IMG/VR virus record: IMGVR_UViG_3300020186_000025
Location: 1-61,630 of that record
Reading direction: 5' to 3' (one strand)
From: a virus
Length of the DNA stretch: 61,630 bases
The position numbers and the translations under genes are program-made. Positions 22,130 through 30,299 of the stretch are shown piece by piece. The first letter of the stretch is position 1. Every line of letters begins with the position of its first letter. The notes beneath the pieces are model-generated. The model was not told the DNA's origin. It saw only the letters and a list, made by a program, of their open reading frames with translations, and searched no databases.

Positions 22130-23193
22130 GCCCGACGATCCAGCCATTCGATGCAGGCTTTCCGCCAATCCAACGCGGCACAACCGCGAAGGTGTTTCTT
22201 CGCTTCTTCGACCCGCTGACGTTTCGAGCCCTCGTCTGTCTTCCAGGCGAACCATGCCTGCCAGATGGGACACACGACCTTGCGGAAGAACTTGTCCTGA
22301 AAGCCGGTAGCAGGGCCGACGTCCATGAACATTTGCAATTCGCGAATCCAAGCACCAATTTCGCTGTTCACCATCTGGAACGGTTCAACCGGATCTTGCC
22401 CTTTGATCTGAATGTAGGGATTGTCGAAAGGAAGAGGATCGCGGTCGGTGAACCCTGCCAGTTCACGAACAGGGTCCAACGTCTTCAGATAGGAATGAAA
22501 GTTGTTGGAAATCTGCCAGTAGCGACCGACGGGAACTCCGATCCATGCCGCCATGAACTCTTGGAGCATGGAGAAGTGGACAGCATTCGCGCCATAGGTT
22601 CCCCAGACCATGTCGTTGGAACGGTTCGTGACCGACATGTCCAATGACCCGTGGACGCTGATCGAAAACATGATCGTCGTGTTACAGGGAATGTCTTTCC
22701 CCTGACGACCGAGGTCATCTTCGGCCGACCACATGCTCACAACGGCGCGACGTTCATCGGGGTTTTCCCGAAGCATTCCCGCAACGCATTCCAGCTGATT
22801 GAACGGGACATAGGCTTCGCCATGAGGGTTCTGGTCATTATCAGTGAATTGCTGTCTCACAAAATGATTCACCCACCGATAACCGTAGGCTCCGTGGAAC
22901 GTTTCACCATCATCACTGAACTGGCTGATGTTGGAAGAAAACTGGCTGATCCAAGCGACGTCATTGCGACCAGCGATCATCCACAAGCCTTCCATGAAGT
23001 GGAAGAAAGGATTGCAGTCACGCTCAGGATGGAACATGACCCGCTCAAGAGGTTTCAGGTAGAGCGTGGTCACAGGACCGTCGATCAGTTTGACGTCGCC
23101 AGCGCGGGACTGACGATCGAATCCTTCCTTAAGGATCATCGCAACTCCCTTGGGCAACGCTTCGTGAACGTTTCTTGCTTCGATAACGTGCAT
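22126..23193 (-). CDS. Thymidylate synthase-family enzyme (possible dUMP hydroxymethylase)
   Basis: Transfers a one-carbon unit to C5 of dUMP, making dTMP or 5-hydroxymethyl-dUMP. The 355-residue sequence has catalytic Cys170 in DIPCNTTIMFS, the phosphate-binding NRSND (Arg191) and WGTYGANAVHFSM, whose Asn203 aligns with the dUMP-specifying Asn of TS. His233 and Tyr235 lie in SNNFHSY. The residue after the catalytic Cys is Asn, where classical TS has His. With a 5-hmdU DNA kinase family gene nearby, hydroxymethylase activity is plausible. GGAAA precedes the ATG. Confidence 0.8.
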   Translation of the reverse strand: MHVIEARNVHEALPKGVAMILKEGFDRQSRAGDVKLIDGPVTTLYLKPLERVMFHPERDCNPFFHFMEGLWMIAGRNDVAWISQFSSNISQFSDDGETFHGAYGYRWVNHFVRQQFTDNDQNPHGEAYVPFNQLECVAGMLRENPDERRAVVSMWSAEDDLGRQGKDIPCNTTIMFSISVHGSLDMSVTNRSNDMVWGTYGANAVHFSMLQEFMAAWIGVPVGRYWQISNNFHSYLKTLDPVRELAGFTDRDPLPFDNPYIQIKGQDPVEPFQMVNSEIGAWIRELQMFMDVGPATGFQDKFFRKVVCPIWQAWFAWKTDEGSKRQRVEEAKKHLRGCAALDWRKACIEWLDRRA

Positions 23194-23202
23194 CGTATTT
23201 CC

Positions 23203-24468
23203 TCACAAACCGAAATGATTGAACATGATTTCCTCGGACTTTTTCTCGAGGGCAGGGACCTCTTCGTAAGGCAGAGGTTGCTCACCGATATCGTCGGTAG
23301 CGATATCGATAATTCGTTTGGCGATAACGTCAGCGTCGAAACACTGAACGAGTTCGCGGACTTCTTGACGCATACTGCTCACATCTGTAGAATCAGAACT
23401 CGCGTGATGCACCATCTCTGCGTAGGTCAGATCGTCTGCATCCATCGGGATGGACACATAATGAACATCTGGCAGGAACAAAGAGTTTCCAATGCCGAGA
23501 GGACGACCGACAGGGATAGCACCATTGATCGCAGCCTCGACGAAGACACGACCATAGAACCCGCCGCGAGGACCAAGACGAGTCGACCAAGAAGGATCGA
23601 CAAGAACCCGCGCCGATTGCAGAAGAAGGTCGACCTGATCACGCTCGATGTAATCGTGATGGACCATGCCGTTGTTTTCGGCCGCTTCCCAGATACGCTC
23701 GCCATCTGCATGAAAATACTTGTCTTTGCATTTGTTTGCAGAAGTCATATACTGATATTCGATACCCTTTCCGAAGATATCCCTGAACTCCATGTCTTCC
23801 TTCGGCGGCATATGACGGACCGCACGGATCAGGTCATCGACGTGCTTGAGACCTTTGAAAGTCTGGAGGCTGACGAAACCTTTGCGACGATCAGCCCAAG
23901 AAGGGACTTCCCGGTTGACATCGCGGAACGGATTGAGGACATGGAACCTCGGTGTCCTGATGAACGAGGAGCCGCCGATCGCCGAATGGTGGACACACAG
24001 AACAGCATGAAGCCTGTCCTGAATTTCCAGGACATATGGATAGCGATCGCAGGCACCACCGTCGTGAACGAAGGCCATCTGGACAGGGTGCTTGAGATCG
24101 TAAAGATCGCGCCATTCCCAGTTGCCTTCGTTCTCAGCATTGGTCGATGGAACCGGAATCGTCCAGAGGATGATGTCATATTCTTCCAGCCACTTCTTCG
24201 CTTGGGCCAGCATCTTCCCGCCCTGATAGGGAACCTTCTTCGCTTTGGTGAAGACCCAACCGATTTTCTGGTTATAGAGAAGTCCGGACTCAGACCTCGA
24301 GAAGTCCCCTGTCCGAGGATTTCCATCTTTCTGGTCTTTGTCGCTGTAGACAAGTTGAAGCAGATCGACATCGTGGCCTTGCCTTTTGAGGCCATAGATC
24401 AGGTCCTCAGTGTGATTGATGATCCCACCGAGGTCCATGATCTTGTAAAGGGCGACAGCGATTTTCAT
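23203..24468 (-). CDS. GT-B glycosyltransferase (GT4-like)
   Basis: The start at 24468 (MKIAVALYKIMDLGGIINHTEDL) shares ATGA with the radical SAM gene, giving 421 residues. The N-terminal Rossmann half begins with a Gly-rich acceptor loop (DLGGIINHTEDLIYGLKRQGHDVDLL). The second half has GFVSLQTFKGLKHVDDLIRAVRHMP and DLLLQSARVLVDPSWSTRLGPRGGFYGRVFVEAAINGAIPVG, the nucleotide-sugar site of family 4 enzymes. It probably moves a sugar to a DNA base, small molecule or surface glycan. Context favours modified thymine. Confidence 0.8.
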   Translation of the reverse strand: MKIAVALYKIMDLGGIINHTEDLIYGLKRQGHDVDLLQLVYSDKDQKDGNPRTGDFSRSESGLLYNQKIGWVFTKAKKVPYQGGKMLAQAKKWLEEYDIILWTIPVPSTNAENEGNWEWRDLYDLKHPVQMAFVHDGGACDRYPYVLEIQDRLHAVLCVHHSAIGGSSFIRTPRFHVLNPFRDVNREVPSWADRRKGFVSLQTFKGLKHVDDLIRAVRHMPPKEDMEFRDIFGKGIEYQYMTSANKCKDKYFHADGERIWEAAENNGMVHHDYIERDQVDLLLQSARVLVDPSWSTRLGPRGGFYGRVFVEAAINGAIPVGRPLGIGNSLFLPDVHYVSIPMDADDLTYAEMVHHASSDSTDVSSMRQEVRELVQCFDADVIAKRIIDIATDDIGEQPLPYEEVPALEKKSEEIMFNHFGL

Positions 24469-25469
24469 GCTTTGACTTCCCATGAGCGAAGAACAGGCGC
24501 TGTCAGCGGTCCCTTCTTCAAGGTTTCAGCGATCAGGACCAAGTCTGCTTCACTCGGTTCTGGGAGTTCCTCTTTACCAAGGTGATCCGGCAAAATGCCT
24601 GGACGCATTGACAAAGTGTCACAACCATCACAGGCACCGAAGTCACGCTGTCCATGATAAAGTTTTCGACGAAGAGCATACATTTCCTCGGAGTGCCAAA
24701 TTTCATCAAGACCTTGTTCATGAATAGATCCAAGAGGAAAGACTCCTCTCCAATCATTGCAGCAGGTTGCTACTTGTCCATTCCACCGAACATTGAATTC
24801 TCTGAAAGGTTTCGCACACCTTCTTCCCTCAGCTTTATCGTTTTTGGGAGCCCCCGATCCGGCATGATTGCTGAGTTTGCTGTGAGTGCCACTGGTGCTG
24901 ACATCGATTGGCCTGATCCAGATAAGCCGCTTCTTCGTATTGCGCTTATGAGGATTGCCGACACCCCCACAAGAAGGATAATCGTAAAACGTAACGCTGC
25001 CATCAAACAATTTGTCGCCGGTTTCGAGAAAACCACAACCTTGCTCTTGCTTGATTTTCTCCAGGATCTTCGGCACCAGCTTAATCGTCTGGTATTCGTC
25101 CAAGCCCAGAGTAGAAAGGCCAGCGCCGAACATTTCTTGGACGGTCTTTGTGGAAGTATCGCCAATGATTCCTCCACCATTGCTTTCGAGCAAGATGTAG
25201 GCTTTCGGCAGGTGCCGTCGGAAGATTGCGATCAATTCCAGGAAGTCAGGATTCATCGTCGGCTCGCCGTGCATAGCGATTTCAACTCTACTATTCCAAC
25301 CAAGAGAAGCCATTTGCTTTGAAACAGATTCCGCAGTTTCGCGAGTCATCAGCTTATAGTTATTTTCTTTTCCCCTGATAGCGTTCAGACCACAAAATCC
25401 ACAACGAAGATTGCAGCCCTCTGCAAATTCTATGTGAATGACGTATGGATTTCCTTGGCGATAGTTCAT
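24465..25469 (-). CDS. Radical SAM enzyme with SPASM-type C-terminus
   Basis: The start at 25469 shares ATGA with the FkbM gene, giving 334 residues. EFAEGCNLRCGFCGL carries the CxxxCxxC cluster (Cys19, Cys23, Cys26). Next come a GEP motif (AMHGEPTMNPDF) and LLESNGGG. The C-terminal RRCAKPFREFNVRWNGQVATCCNDWRGVFPLG...GACDGCDT is a SPASM-like auxiliary FeS domain. It uses S-adenosylmethionine to start radical chemistry on an unknown substrate. Such enzymes occur in thymine hypermodification loci and in peptide maturation. Confidence 0.85.
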   Translation of the reverse strand: MNYRQGNPYVIHIEFAEGCNLRCGFCGLNAIRGKENNYKLMTRETAESVSKQMASLGWNSRVEIAMHGEPTMNPDFLELIAIFRRHLPKAYILLESNGGGIIGDTSTKTVQEMFGAGLSTLGLDEYQTIKLVPKILEKIKQEQGCGFLETGDKLFDGSVTFYDYPSCGGVGNPHKRNTKKRLIWIRPIDVSTSGTHSKLSNHAGSGAPKNDKAEGRRCAKPFREFNVRWNGQVATCCNDWRGVFPLGSIHEQGLDEIWHSEEMYALRRKLYHGQRDFGACDGCDTLSMRPGILPDHLGKEELPEPSEADLVLIAETLKKGPLTAPVLRSWEVKA

Positions 25470-26185
25470 GATTCTTTCCTTCTGTATCCTGCGATGGTTT
25501 GCCAAAGACCGCTGTTGTCTAAAGTTGGGGCGATGAATGATTCCCAACCGTTGTCAAGAAAATAAGCATCCAAATGTCTTGCGTTCTCAAGTCTCCCAAC
25601 TGTAAGATGTATTTCAAAAACTACCTCTTTCAATTTCGGAAAATCAGCGATCGCTTCATAGATTTCGTATTCCCCTCCCTCACAATCAATTTTCGCTACA
25701 TCTGGATTCGTTTCTTCCAAAACCTTTTGAATAGAAACAGCCGATACTGTTGAGATTGTTCTTCCTCTTGTCTTTCTGGTTGTATAATTCCCAGAGTTTT
25801 TCCCAGAAGTAGAAATATAGAAATCAACAAACGGTTGTTCACCGTTAATCACAGCCGATTGACAAAGAACAATTTCTTCTTCAGGGCAATTCAATTGAAA
25901 CATTTCACAGTTGAAGGGCTCAGGCTCGAAAGCATAAACTTTCTTCGCATTATTGTCCAAAGCCCATCTTGAAAATAAACCGATATTTCCACCGATGTCA
26001 AGAACCACATTATCTTTTACAGATAATTTTCCGTATGAACGATAAATCTCTTTTGCGATATAGAGATCATAAGTGTCTTTTCTGCAAAAGATTGGAGTTG
26101 AAAATCCTTTTACTGATTTGACTTCAATTTCTCTTTCTTCGACAGTGCCATTCACTATAATTTTGGCGGTTTTTGATTCAGTCAT
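25466..26185 (-). CDS. FkbM-family methyltransferase
   Basis: The 239-residue protein has the SAM-binding start VVLDIGGNIGLFSRWAL (about 60-76), AFEPEPFNCEMFQLNC and VAKIDCEGGEYEIYEAI, all FkbM signatures. These O-methyltransferases usually modify sugars or natural products. AGGAG precedes the ATG. The gene is clearly AT-richer than both neighbours, suggesting recent acquisition. Methylation of a sugar added by the adjacent glycosyltransferase is a reasonable inference. Confidence 0.85.
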   Translation of the reverse strand: MTESKTAKIIVNGTVEEREIEVKSVKGFSTPIFCRKDTYDLYIAKEIYRSYGKLSVKDNVVLDIGGNIGLFSRWALDNNAKKVYAFEPEPFNCEMFQLNCPEEEIVLCQSAVINGEQPFVDFYISTSGKNSGNYTTRKTRGRTISTVSAVSIQKVLEETNPDVAKIDCEGGEYEIYEAIADFPKLKEVVFEIHLTVGRLENARHLDAYFLDNGWESFIAPTLDNSGLWQTIAGYRRKES

Positions 26186-26232
26186 AGTTGACTCCTATCT
26201 CATGTTTGATCTTTATTTCAGAAAGCGTTTGG

Positions 26233-27141
26233 TTATCTTCCTTTATACCGACTTCTTGGTCTTCCTTGTCCCAGACGAGTGCGCTCATACTTGTCGAACT
26301 CACAAAGCTGGAATTGAATGTCTGTCGGGAATAGCTTTCCATATTCCTTAGGCCAGAACTCTCCTTGGGCTTCGTAAAGTTGCATTATGATCTCCATCGG
26401 CTTGCCCTTGCCAATGTTGACCGTCGTTGGAGAGTCATGCCCAAGAAGGCGAGCAGCACCACGAACACCACCGGGACCGACGGGAGTCCAGCGATCATAG
26501 TCTTCGGGATAGGTGAACGTGCGGTTGTCCACATGTTGGATTTCACCACCCCAGAAACTTGTCATCATTGTGTCCAGGAGAACTTCTTTGGTCATGAAAC
26601 CAGAGCCGCCGAAACCTTTGATCGTGGACATTGCACCAGCCAAATCTCGCCAGCTTCTTGTCTTTTGAACTTGCTCCAAAAGAGCAGGCACAGCGTCATA
26701 AAGATCGGAAAGAAAGTGACGGCAAACGACTTGCGGCTTGGGAGCACTCATACCCTGATTCGTGACGACATAAGCCCCTGTGAAAACACGCAGACCATCC
26801 GCGAGGCGATCTGTTGCACAGTCTTCGATCTCCAACAAATCGAAGCTTTCGTAGTCATACCAACCGACTGCCTGAGCGAATTCGAATGTTCCGAAGTATC
26901 GATAGACTGCACAGTTGATCAAGATGGAACGAGGGTCATCATCGAAATGATCGTAGTAGAACGTCGAGCGCAACATATCCGATGTCCAATCGTGATGTCT
27001 ACGAACGTTCGTGAATTTGTATTCTTGGAGGATGGGATCATCAGTCCAAGGGCGAGGCTGGCCAGCCTCCTTGCGGAGACGGACCAGTTCCCGCTTCTTC
27101 ATGTAGTCGAAGAAGCGGGGAGTTGCGATCGGTAGGTCCAT
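26233..27141 (-). CDS. 5-hydroxymethyl-dU DNA kinase family protein (HMUDK)
   Basis: In characterised relatives this family phosphorylates 5-hydroxymethyl-dU in DNA, activating it for further substitution. Family features are RFFDYMKKRELVRLRKEAGQPRPWTDDPILQEYKFTNVRRHHD at the N-terminus, GAYVV, STIKGFGGSGFMTKEVLLD, and WTPVGPGGVRGAARLLG. The very characteristic end is QLCEFDKYERTRLGQGRPRSRY. Earlier work called the family alpha-glutamyl/putrescinyl thymidine pyrophosphorylase. Length 302, full for the family. Its ATG overlaps the upstream stop by one base. Confidence 0.82.
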   Translation of the reverse strand: MDLPIATPRFFDYMKKRELVRLRKEAGQPRPWTDDPILQEYKFTNVRRHHDWTSDMLRSTFYYDHFDDDPRSILINCAVYRYFGTFEFAQAVGWYDYESFDLLEIEDCATDRLADGLRVFTGAYVVTNQGMSAPKPQVVCRHFLSDLYDAVPALLEQVQKTRSWRDLAGAMSTIKGFGGSGFMTKEVLLDTMMTSFWGGEIQHVDNRTFTYPEDYDRWTPVGPGGVRGAARLLGHDSPTTVNIGKGKPMEIIMQLYEAQGEFWPKEYGKLFPTDIQFQLCEFDKYERTRLGQGRPRSRYKGR

Positions 27142-27929
27142 CAGGACGTTGCGGTCCCGGTGGCGGTAGCACCCGCGTTCGCAGCAGCAGCGTCTTTGGC
27201 AGCTTTCTCGGAGTCGCGCTTGGCTTTCGCTTCGACACGCTCGGCTTCCTTGGACGTCTTCTCGGCGTCGCGCTTGGCCTTGGCGGCATCACGCTCGGCG
27301 TCTTTGGTGACCTTCGTCGCAGCGCGTTCGGCATCCTTGCGCTTCTTCTCGACCGTCGGGTCTTCCTGGCCATTGCGGGCGAACCATGCAGACAGACCGG
27401 TCTCGAACTCTTCGGTCGTCGGCTCGATCAGCTTCATATAGCCGTGTTGAACGAAAAAAGAAACGTCGATTTGCGTCATGTCTTGGCCCTCGATCGTGTC
27501 CAGGATCGTCATGCCATTCTTGTAATTGCCCCAGCGTTTGCTTCCACGATCGGGCATCTCGACCAGCTTCTGCAGACGACGGAACATATTCCGGGTCGGG
27601 CGCTTGACGGTCTTCGGCTGAGCGGCCTTGACTTCGACCGGCTCTTTCGGCTCGGCGGGCGGCTTCTCAGCTTTCGGAGGTTTCGGAGTCTTGACGGCCC
27701 CGATCGCTTCGCCAGCGGCCTGATTTTCTTCTGCACTCATCTGCTCATTCCACTTGTTGAGCGCCTTCCAGGTCGCTTCGACGGCCTGATCATGATCGCG
27801 GAACGATTTGATCGAGGAGACGCCCATGTTGGTCGCGACGAGGTTTCGCAATTTCAGCAGATCGACGTCTTCTATCCCTTTGAGGGTGGCCTCGTCATAA
27901 TCTGCGCCGCTGAACGTGATCTTGGTCAT
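27141..27929 (-). CDS. Hypothetical protein with charged repeat tail
   Basis: Function not recognised. The start at 27929 (MTKITFSGADYDEATLKG) follows AAAGGA, giving 262 residues. It has a helical N-terminal domain, a Pro/Lys linker (VKTPKPPKAEKPPAEPKEP), and a central domain (MFRRLQKLVEMPDRGSKRWG...HGYMKLIEP). The C-terminal 70 residues repeat K/R-D-A-E-x-A/E units, probably a coiled coil, before an Ala/Gly/Thr end. It could be a nucleoid-type or scaffolding partner of the modification enzymes. Confidence 0.6.
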   Translation of the reverse strand: MTKITFSGADYDEATLKGIEDVDLLKLRNLVATNMGVSSIKSFRDHDQAVEATWKALNKWNEQMSAEENQAAGEAIGAVKTPKPPKAEKPPAEPKEPVEVKAAQPKTVKRPTRNMFRRLQKLVEMPDRGSKRWGNYKNGMTILDTIEGQDMTQIDVSFFVQHGYMKLIEPTTEEFETGLSAWFARNGQEDPTVEKKRKDAERAATKVTKDAERDAAKAKRDAEKTSKEAERVEAKAKRDSEKAAKDAAAANAGATATGTATS

Positions 27930-27956
27930 TGTGTTTCCTTTCATTGGTCAATACCT

Positions 27957-28000
27957 CGGCCTTGCCTTAGCCCTTTACTTATGGCATGTCGGCAAGGCCG
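27957..28000 (-). promoter_or_regulatory. 10-bp inverted repeat upstream of 27929 gene
   Basis: CGGCCTTGCC (27957-27966) and GGCAAGGCCG... (27991-28000) form a perfect 10-bp inverted repeat 24 bases apart, in the only gap of this gene group. It may be an operator or a hairpin separating nrdJ from the modification genes. A weak TTGCTC -35 lies at its right edge. Confidence 0.5.
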
Positions 28001-28031
28001 GAGCAACAGTTATTTTTCACGCGCCTTGGAA

Positions 28032-29831
28032 TTATTCAGCACAAGGTCCAGTTCTTTGACCTGTTGTTGAATCGAACCCGCAGGACTCGCCTTCCTTCGT
28101 ATCTTTGACTTCGGCAACGTCAGCAGAACTGATGACATCCTCGTAGTTGCCGTTCGGGCGATACGTCGTGCATCCCTTTGCTCCGCCTTCATAAGCAGAG
28201 ATATAGAGATTCTTGAACTTCTCGTAGGGGTAGTTGGTTGGCACGTTGCATGTCTTGCTGACAGCACTATCAATGTGAATCTGCGACGTGCAGAGAACTT
28301 TGATATGTTCTTCAGCAAGGACATCAACCATCCGGCGACCTTTGACGCCGAGAACGCTGGAACCATAATCAGGAACTCTGACCTTGATCTTGCCTTCTGG
28401 CATGATCACGTTCCGGTCCTGTTCATAACCGAAAACAGGCTCGATACCGCTGGACACATTGTCAGCTGTGAAGCTGATTGTTCCGGTCGGCGCGATGCTC
28501 GTCAGGTGAGAGTTACGAATGCCGTATCTCCTGATCAAGTCGCGAACGTCGCTGTCCAGAGATTTGATGAACTGTCCGGACAAATATAGTGTCTCATCGT
28601 AAAGGGGAAAGCTGCCCTTTTCTTTCGCCAGCATGGCCGAGGCAATGTAGCAGTTGCGAGTGATGAAGCGCAAGATATCGTCTTCAACATGAAGGAAGTT
28701 TGGAGATCCATAAGAGAAACCCATAGCCTCGATGCAGTTCGCAAGACCAGTCACACCGAGTCCCATTCTTCGCTTCGCTTGGGCTTCTTTCCGTTGCTCA
28801 GGAAGAGGGTAGCGAGCCCGATCGACAATGTTGTCCATCGCTCGGACCACATGCGGAATGTCAGCGGCGAGAAGTGACCACTGGAATTCCCATTTTTTGG
28901 AAGTCAAGTTCCGATCCAGATATTTCACAAGGTTGAACGAGCCCAAGAGACAGGCACCATAGGGAGGGAGCGGCTGTTCGCCACACGGATTCGTTGCGGC
29001 GATCGTCTCACAGTAATAGAGATTGTTCAGCCGGTTGATCGTGTCAATGAACAGAACACCCGGCTCGGCCCAATCGTAAGTTCCTCGCATGATCATTTCC
29101 CACAGAGCGTGGGGATCGACCTCGCGGTAAACTTCGCCGCCAAATCGCAGAGGGAACGCCCTGCCGGTTTGGACACACTCCATCAGTTCGTCGGTGATGG
29201 CGATCGACATATTGAAACCGCGAAGTGGACGATACTCATACGGAATGTGAGCCACGCCCTGTTTCGCACGAATGAAGATTTCAACATCGGGATGGTCTGC
29301 CCGTATGACCAGCATCTGCGCCCCGCGACGGTTGCCAGCGGACGACGTAGCACCACAGACAGCGTCATAGATCGGAGCGAAGGCCATTGGCCCATCAGTA
29401 ACGGATTGAACTCCGCGGATTAGGTCGCCTCTCGGACGCAGAGTGCTGATGTCGTAACCGACGCCGCCACCTTGGCGCATAGTGATCGCAGCAGCTTTCG
29501 CAACGTCCATGATCGACAGCGACGGATGCTCGCCGATCGACAACTCCGAAAGTTCCTGGAGAGTCGGGCCATCAGTGAAACTGTCGTGCATAGTCGGCAT
29601 CACGAAACAGTTGTAGGGGGTGATGTTCTTCAGAGAACCCATCGCTGCCTGAACACGGCCAGCAGAAAGATATCTCATTTGCAGCCTCGCATCACGATAG
29701 GCCATATAGTGTTCGTGATTGTCTTGAAGCGCAGAACTTTCGCGATTGCAGGCTTCCCGATAAGTCTCACCCTTTCCTCGATATTTCTCTGCATGGACCA
29801 TATCACTTGCGGGGACGCTGGGACCTATCAT
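28032..29831 (-). CDS. nrdJ: Class II (B12-dependent) ribonucleotide reductase
   Basis: Makes deoxyribonucleotides using adenosylcobalamin. Motifs are GGGVGYDISTLRP, SSAGNRRGAQM and the catalytic NPCGEQPLPPYGACLLGSFNL (Cys283, Glu285), with a Cys75 in TPYNCFV as the partner. SIAPTGTISFTADNVSSGIEPVFG and the end GAKGCTTYRPNG follow. A C-terminal pair, Cys584-type (ESCGF) and PCAE, may be the redox shuttle. 599 residues, with no intein or intron seen. AGGAGAGATAG precedes the ATG. Confidence 0.88.
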   Translation of the reverse strand: MIGPSVPASDMVHAEKYRGKGETYREACNRESSALQDNHEHYMAYRDARLQMRYLSAGRVQAAMGSLKNITPYNCFVMPTMHDSFTDGPTLQELSELSIGEHPSLSIMDVAKAAAITMRQGGGVGYDISTLRPRGDLIRGVQSVTDGPMAFAPIYDAVCGATSSAGNRRGAQMLVIRADHPDVEIFIRAKQGVAHIPYEYRPLRGFNMSIAITDELMECVQTGRAFPLRFGGEVYREVDPHALWEMIMRGTYDWAEPGVLFIDTINRLNNLYYCETIAATNPCGEQPLPPYGACLLGSFNLVKYLDRNLTSKKWEFQWSLLAADIPHVVRAMDNIVDRARYPLPEQRKEAQAKRRMGLGVTGLANCIEAMGFSYGSPNFLHVEDDILRFITRNCYIASAMLAKEKGSFPLYDETLYLSGQFIKSLDSDVRDLIRRYGIRNSHLTSIAPTGTISFTADNVSSGIEPVFGYEQDRNVIMPEGKIKVRVPDYGSSVLGVKGRRMVDVLAEEHIKVLCTSQIHIDSAVSKTCNVPTNYPYEKFKNLYISAYEGGAKGCTTYRPNGNYEDVISSADVAEVKDTKEGESCGFDSTTGQRTGPCAE

Positions 29832-29919
29832 CTATCTCTCCTAGCTTCTTTTGGGCTTCTGTCAAATGCCAGATAGCCTCTTCCAGATATGAACGCAAAA
29901 ACACTCGTTTCACGAGCAT
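29803..29919 (-). CDS. Possible 38-residue helical peptide
   Basis: MLVKRVFLRSYLEEAIWHLTEAQKKLGEIDDRSQRPRK is split over a gap otherwise empty of genes and overlaps the nrdJ start by 29 bases. The amphipathic helix (RSYLEEAIWHLTEAQKKLGEI) looks protein-like, but no ribosome binding site precedes the ATG. Confidence 0.35.
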   Translation of the reverse strand: MLVKRVFLRSYLEEAIWHLTEAQKKLGEIDDRSQRPRK

Positions 29920-29978
29920 TGTTACAATTAGAAAAGAAGCTTTGCAGATATGCTTGAAGCCGCTTTCCAATGATACTC

Positions 29979-30299
29979 CTATAAGAGAAGAATTCTGTGA
30001 CCGCTGGTCAGGTGGCCCATCCATAGAGGTTGAGAGGCGATGAACGGGATCTTTTCCGCTTTCTCGCTCGCGAGGATCACCCATTGAGCGTTCTCTATCT
30101 TGTCGCTTGGAAGTATGCCAAAGAGGTTGAGAGGAGCATCCTCGATTGACCAGCCGAAAAACGACGGTTGACCTTGTCCGGCAGTCATCTCCGTGACGAT
30201 AGCTACGATAGATGCAGCCATCTGTTTTCCCATATCTTCTCCAGCCTTGACGTAGGCTTTCTGGAGTTGATTTGTGAATTCTTCCGTTGGATTGTTCAT
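29979..30299 (-). CDS. Hypothetical protein (106 aa)
   Basis: Function not recognised. The start at 30299 (MNNPTEEFTNQLQKAYVKAG) shares ATGA with the helicase stop. It has a helical N-terminus with Met/Ala (MGKQMAASIVAIVTEMTAG), an aromatic segment, and a hydrophobic C-terminal half without a clear membrane helix. Confidence 0.55.
   Translation of the reverse strand: MNNPTEEFTNQLQKAYVKAGEDMGKQMAASIVAIVTEMTAGQGQPSFFGWSIEDAPLNLFGILPSDKIENAQWVILASEKAEKIPFIASQPLWMGHLTSGHRILLL

Noticed and set aside
22651-24585. 644-residue plus-strand frame opposite the TS-family and glycosyltransferase genes
   Set aside because: The opposite strand encodes clear enzyme motifs. The frame has no ribosome binding site and reads as a composition shadow.
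23203-26185. Cassette as an ordinary surface-polysaccharide locus
   Set aside because: Not fully excluded, but no flippase, polymerase, nucleotide-sugar synthesis or acyltransferase gene is present, and both flanks are nucleotide-modification genes.
27123-28070. 315-residue plus-strand frame opposite the charged-repeat protein
   Set aside because: It is open because of the biased Lys/Glu/Ala codons of the real gene on the other strand, which has AAAGGA and coupled neighbours.
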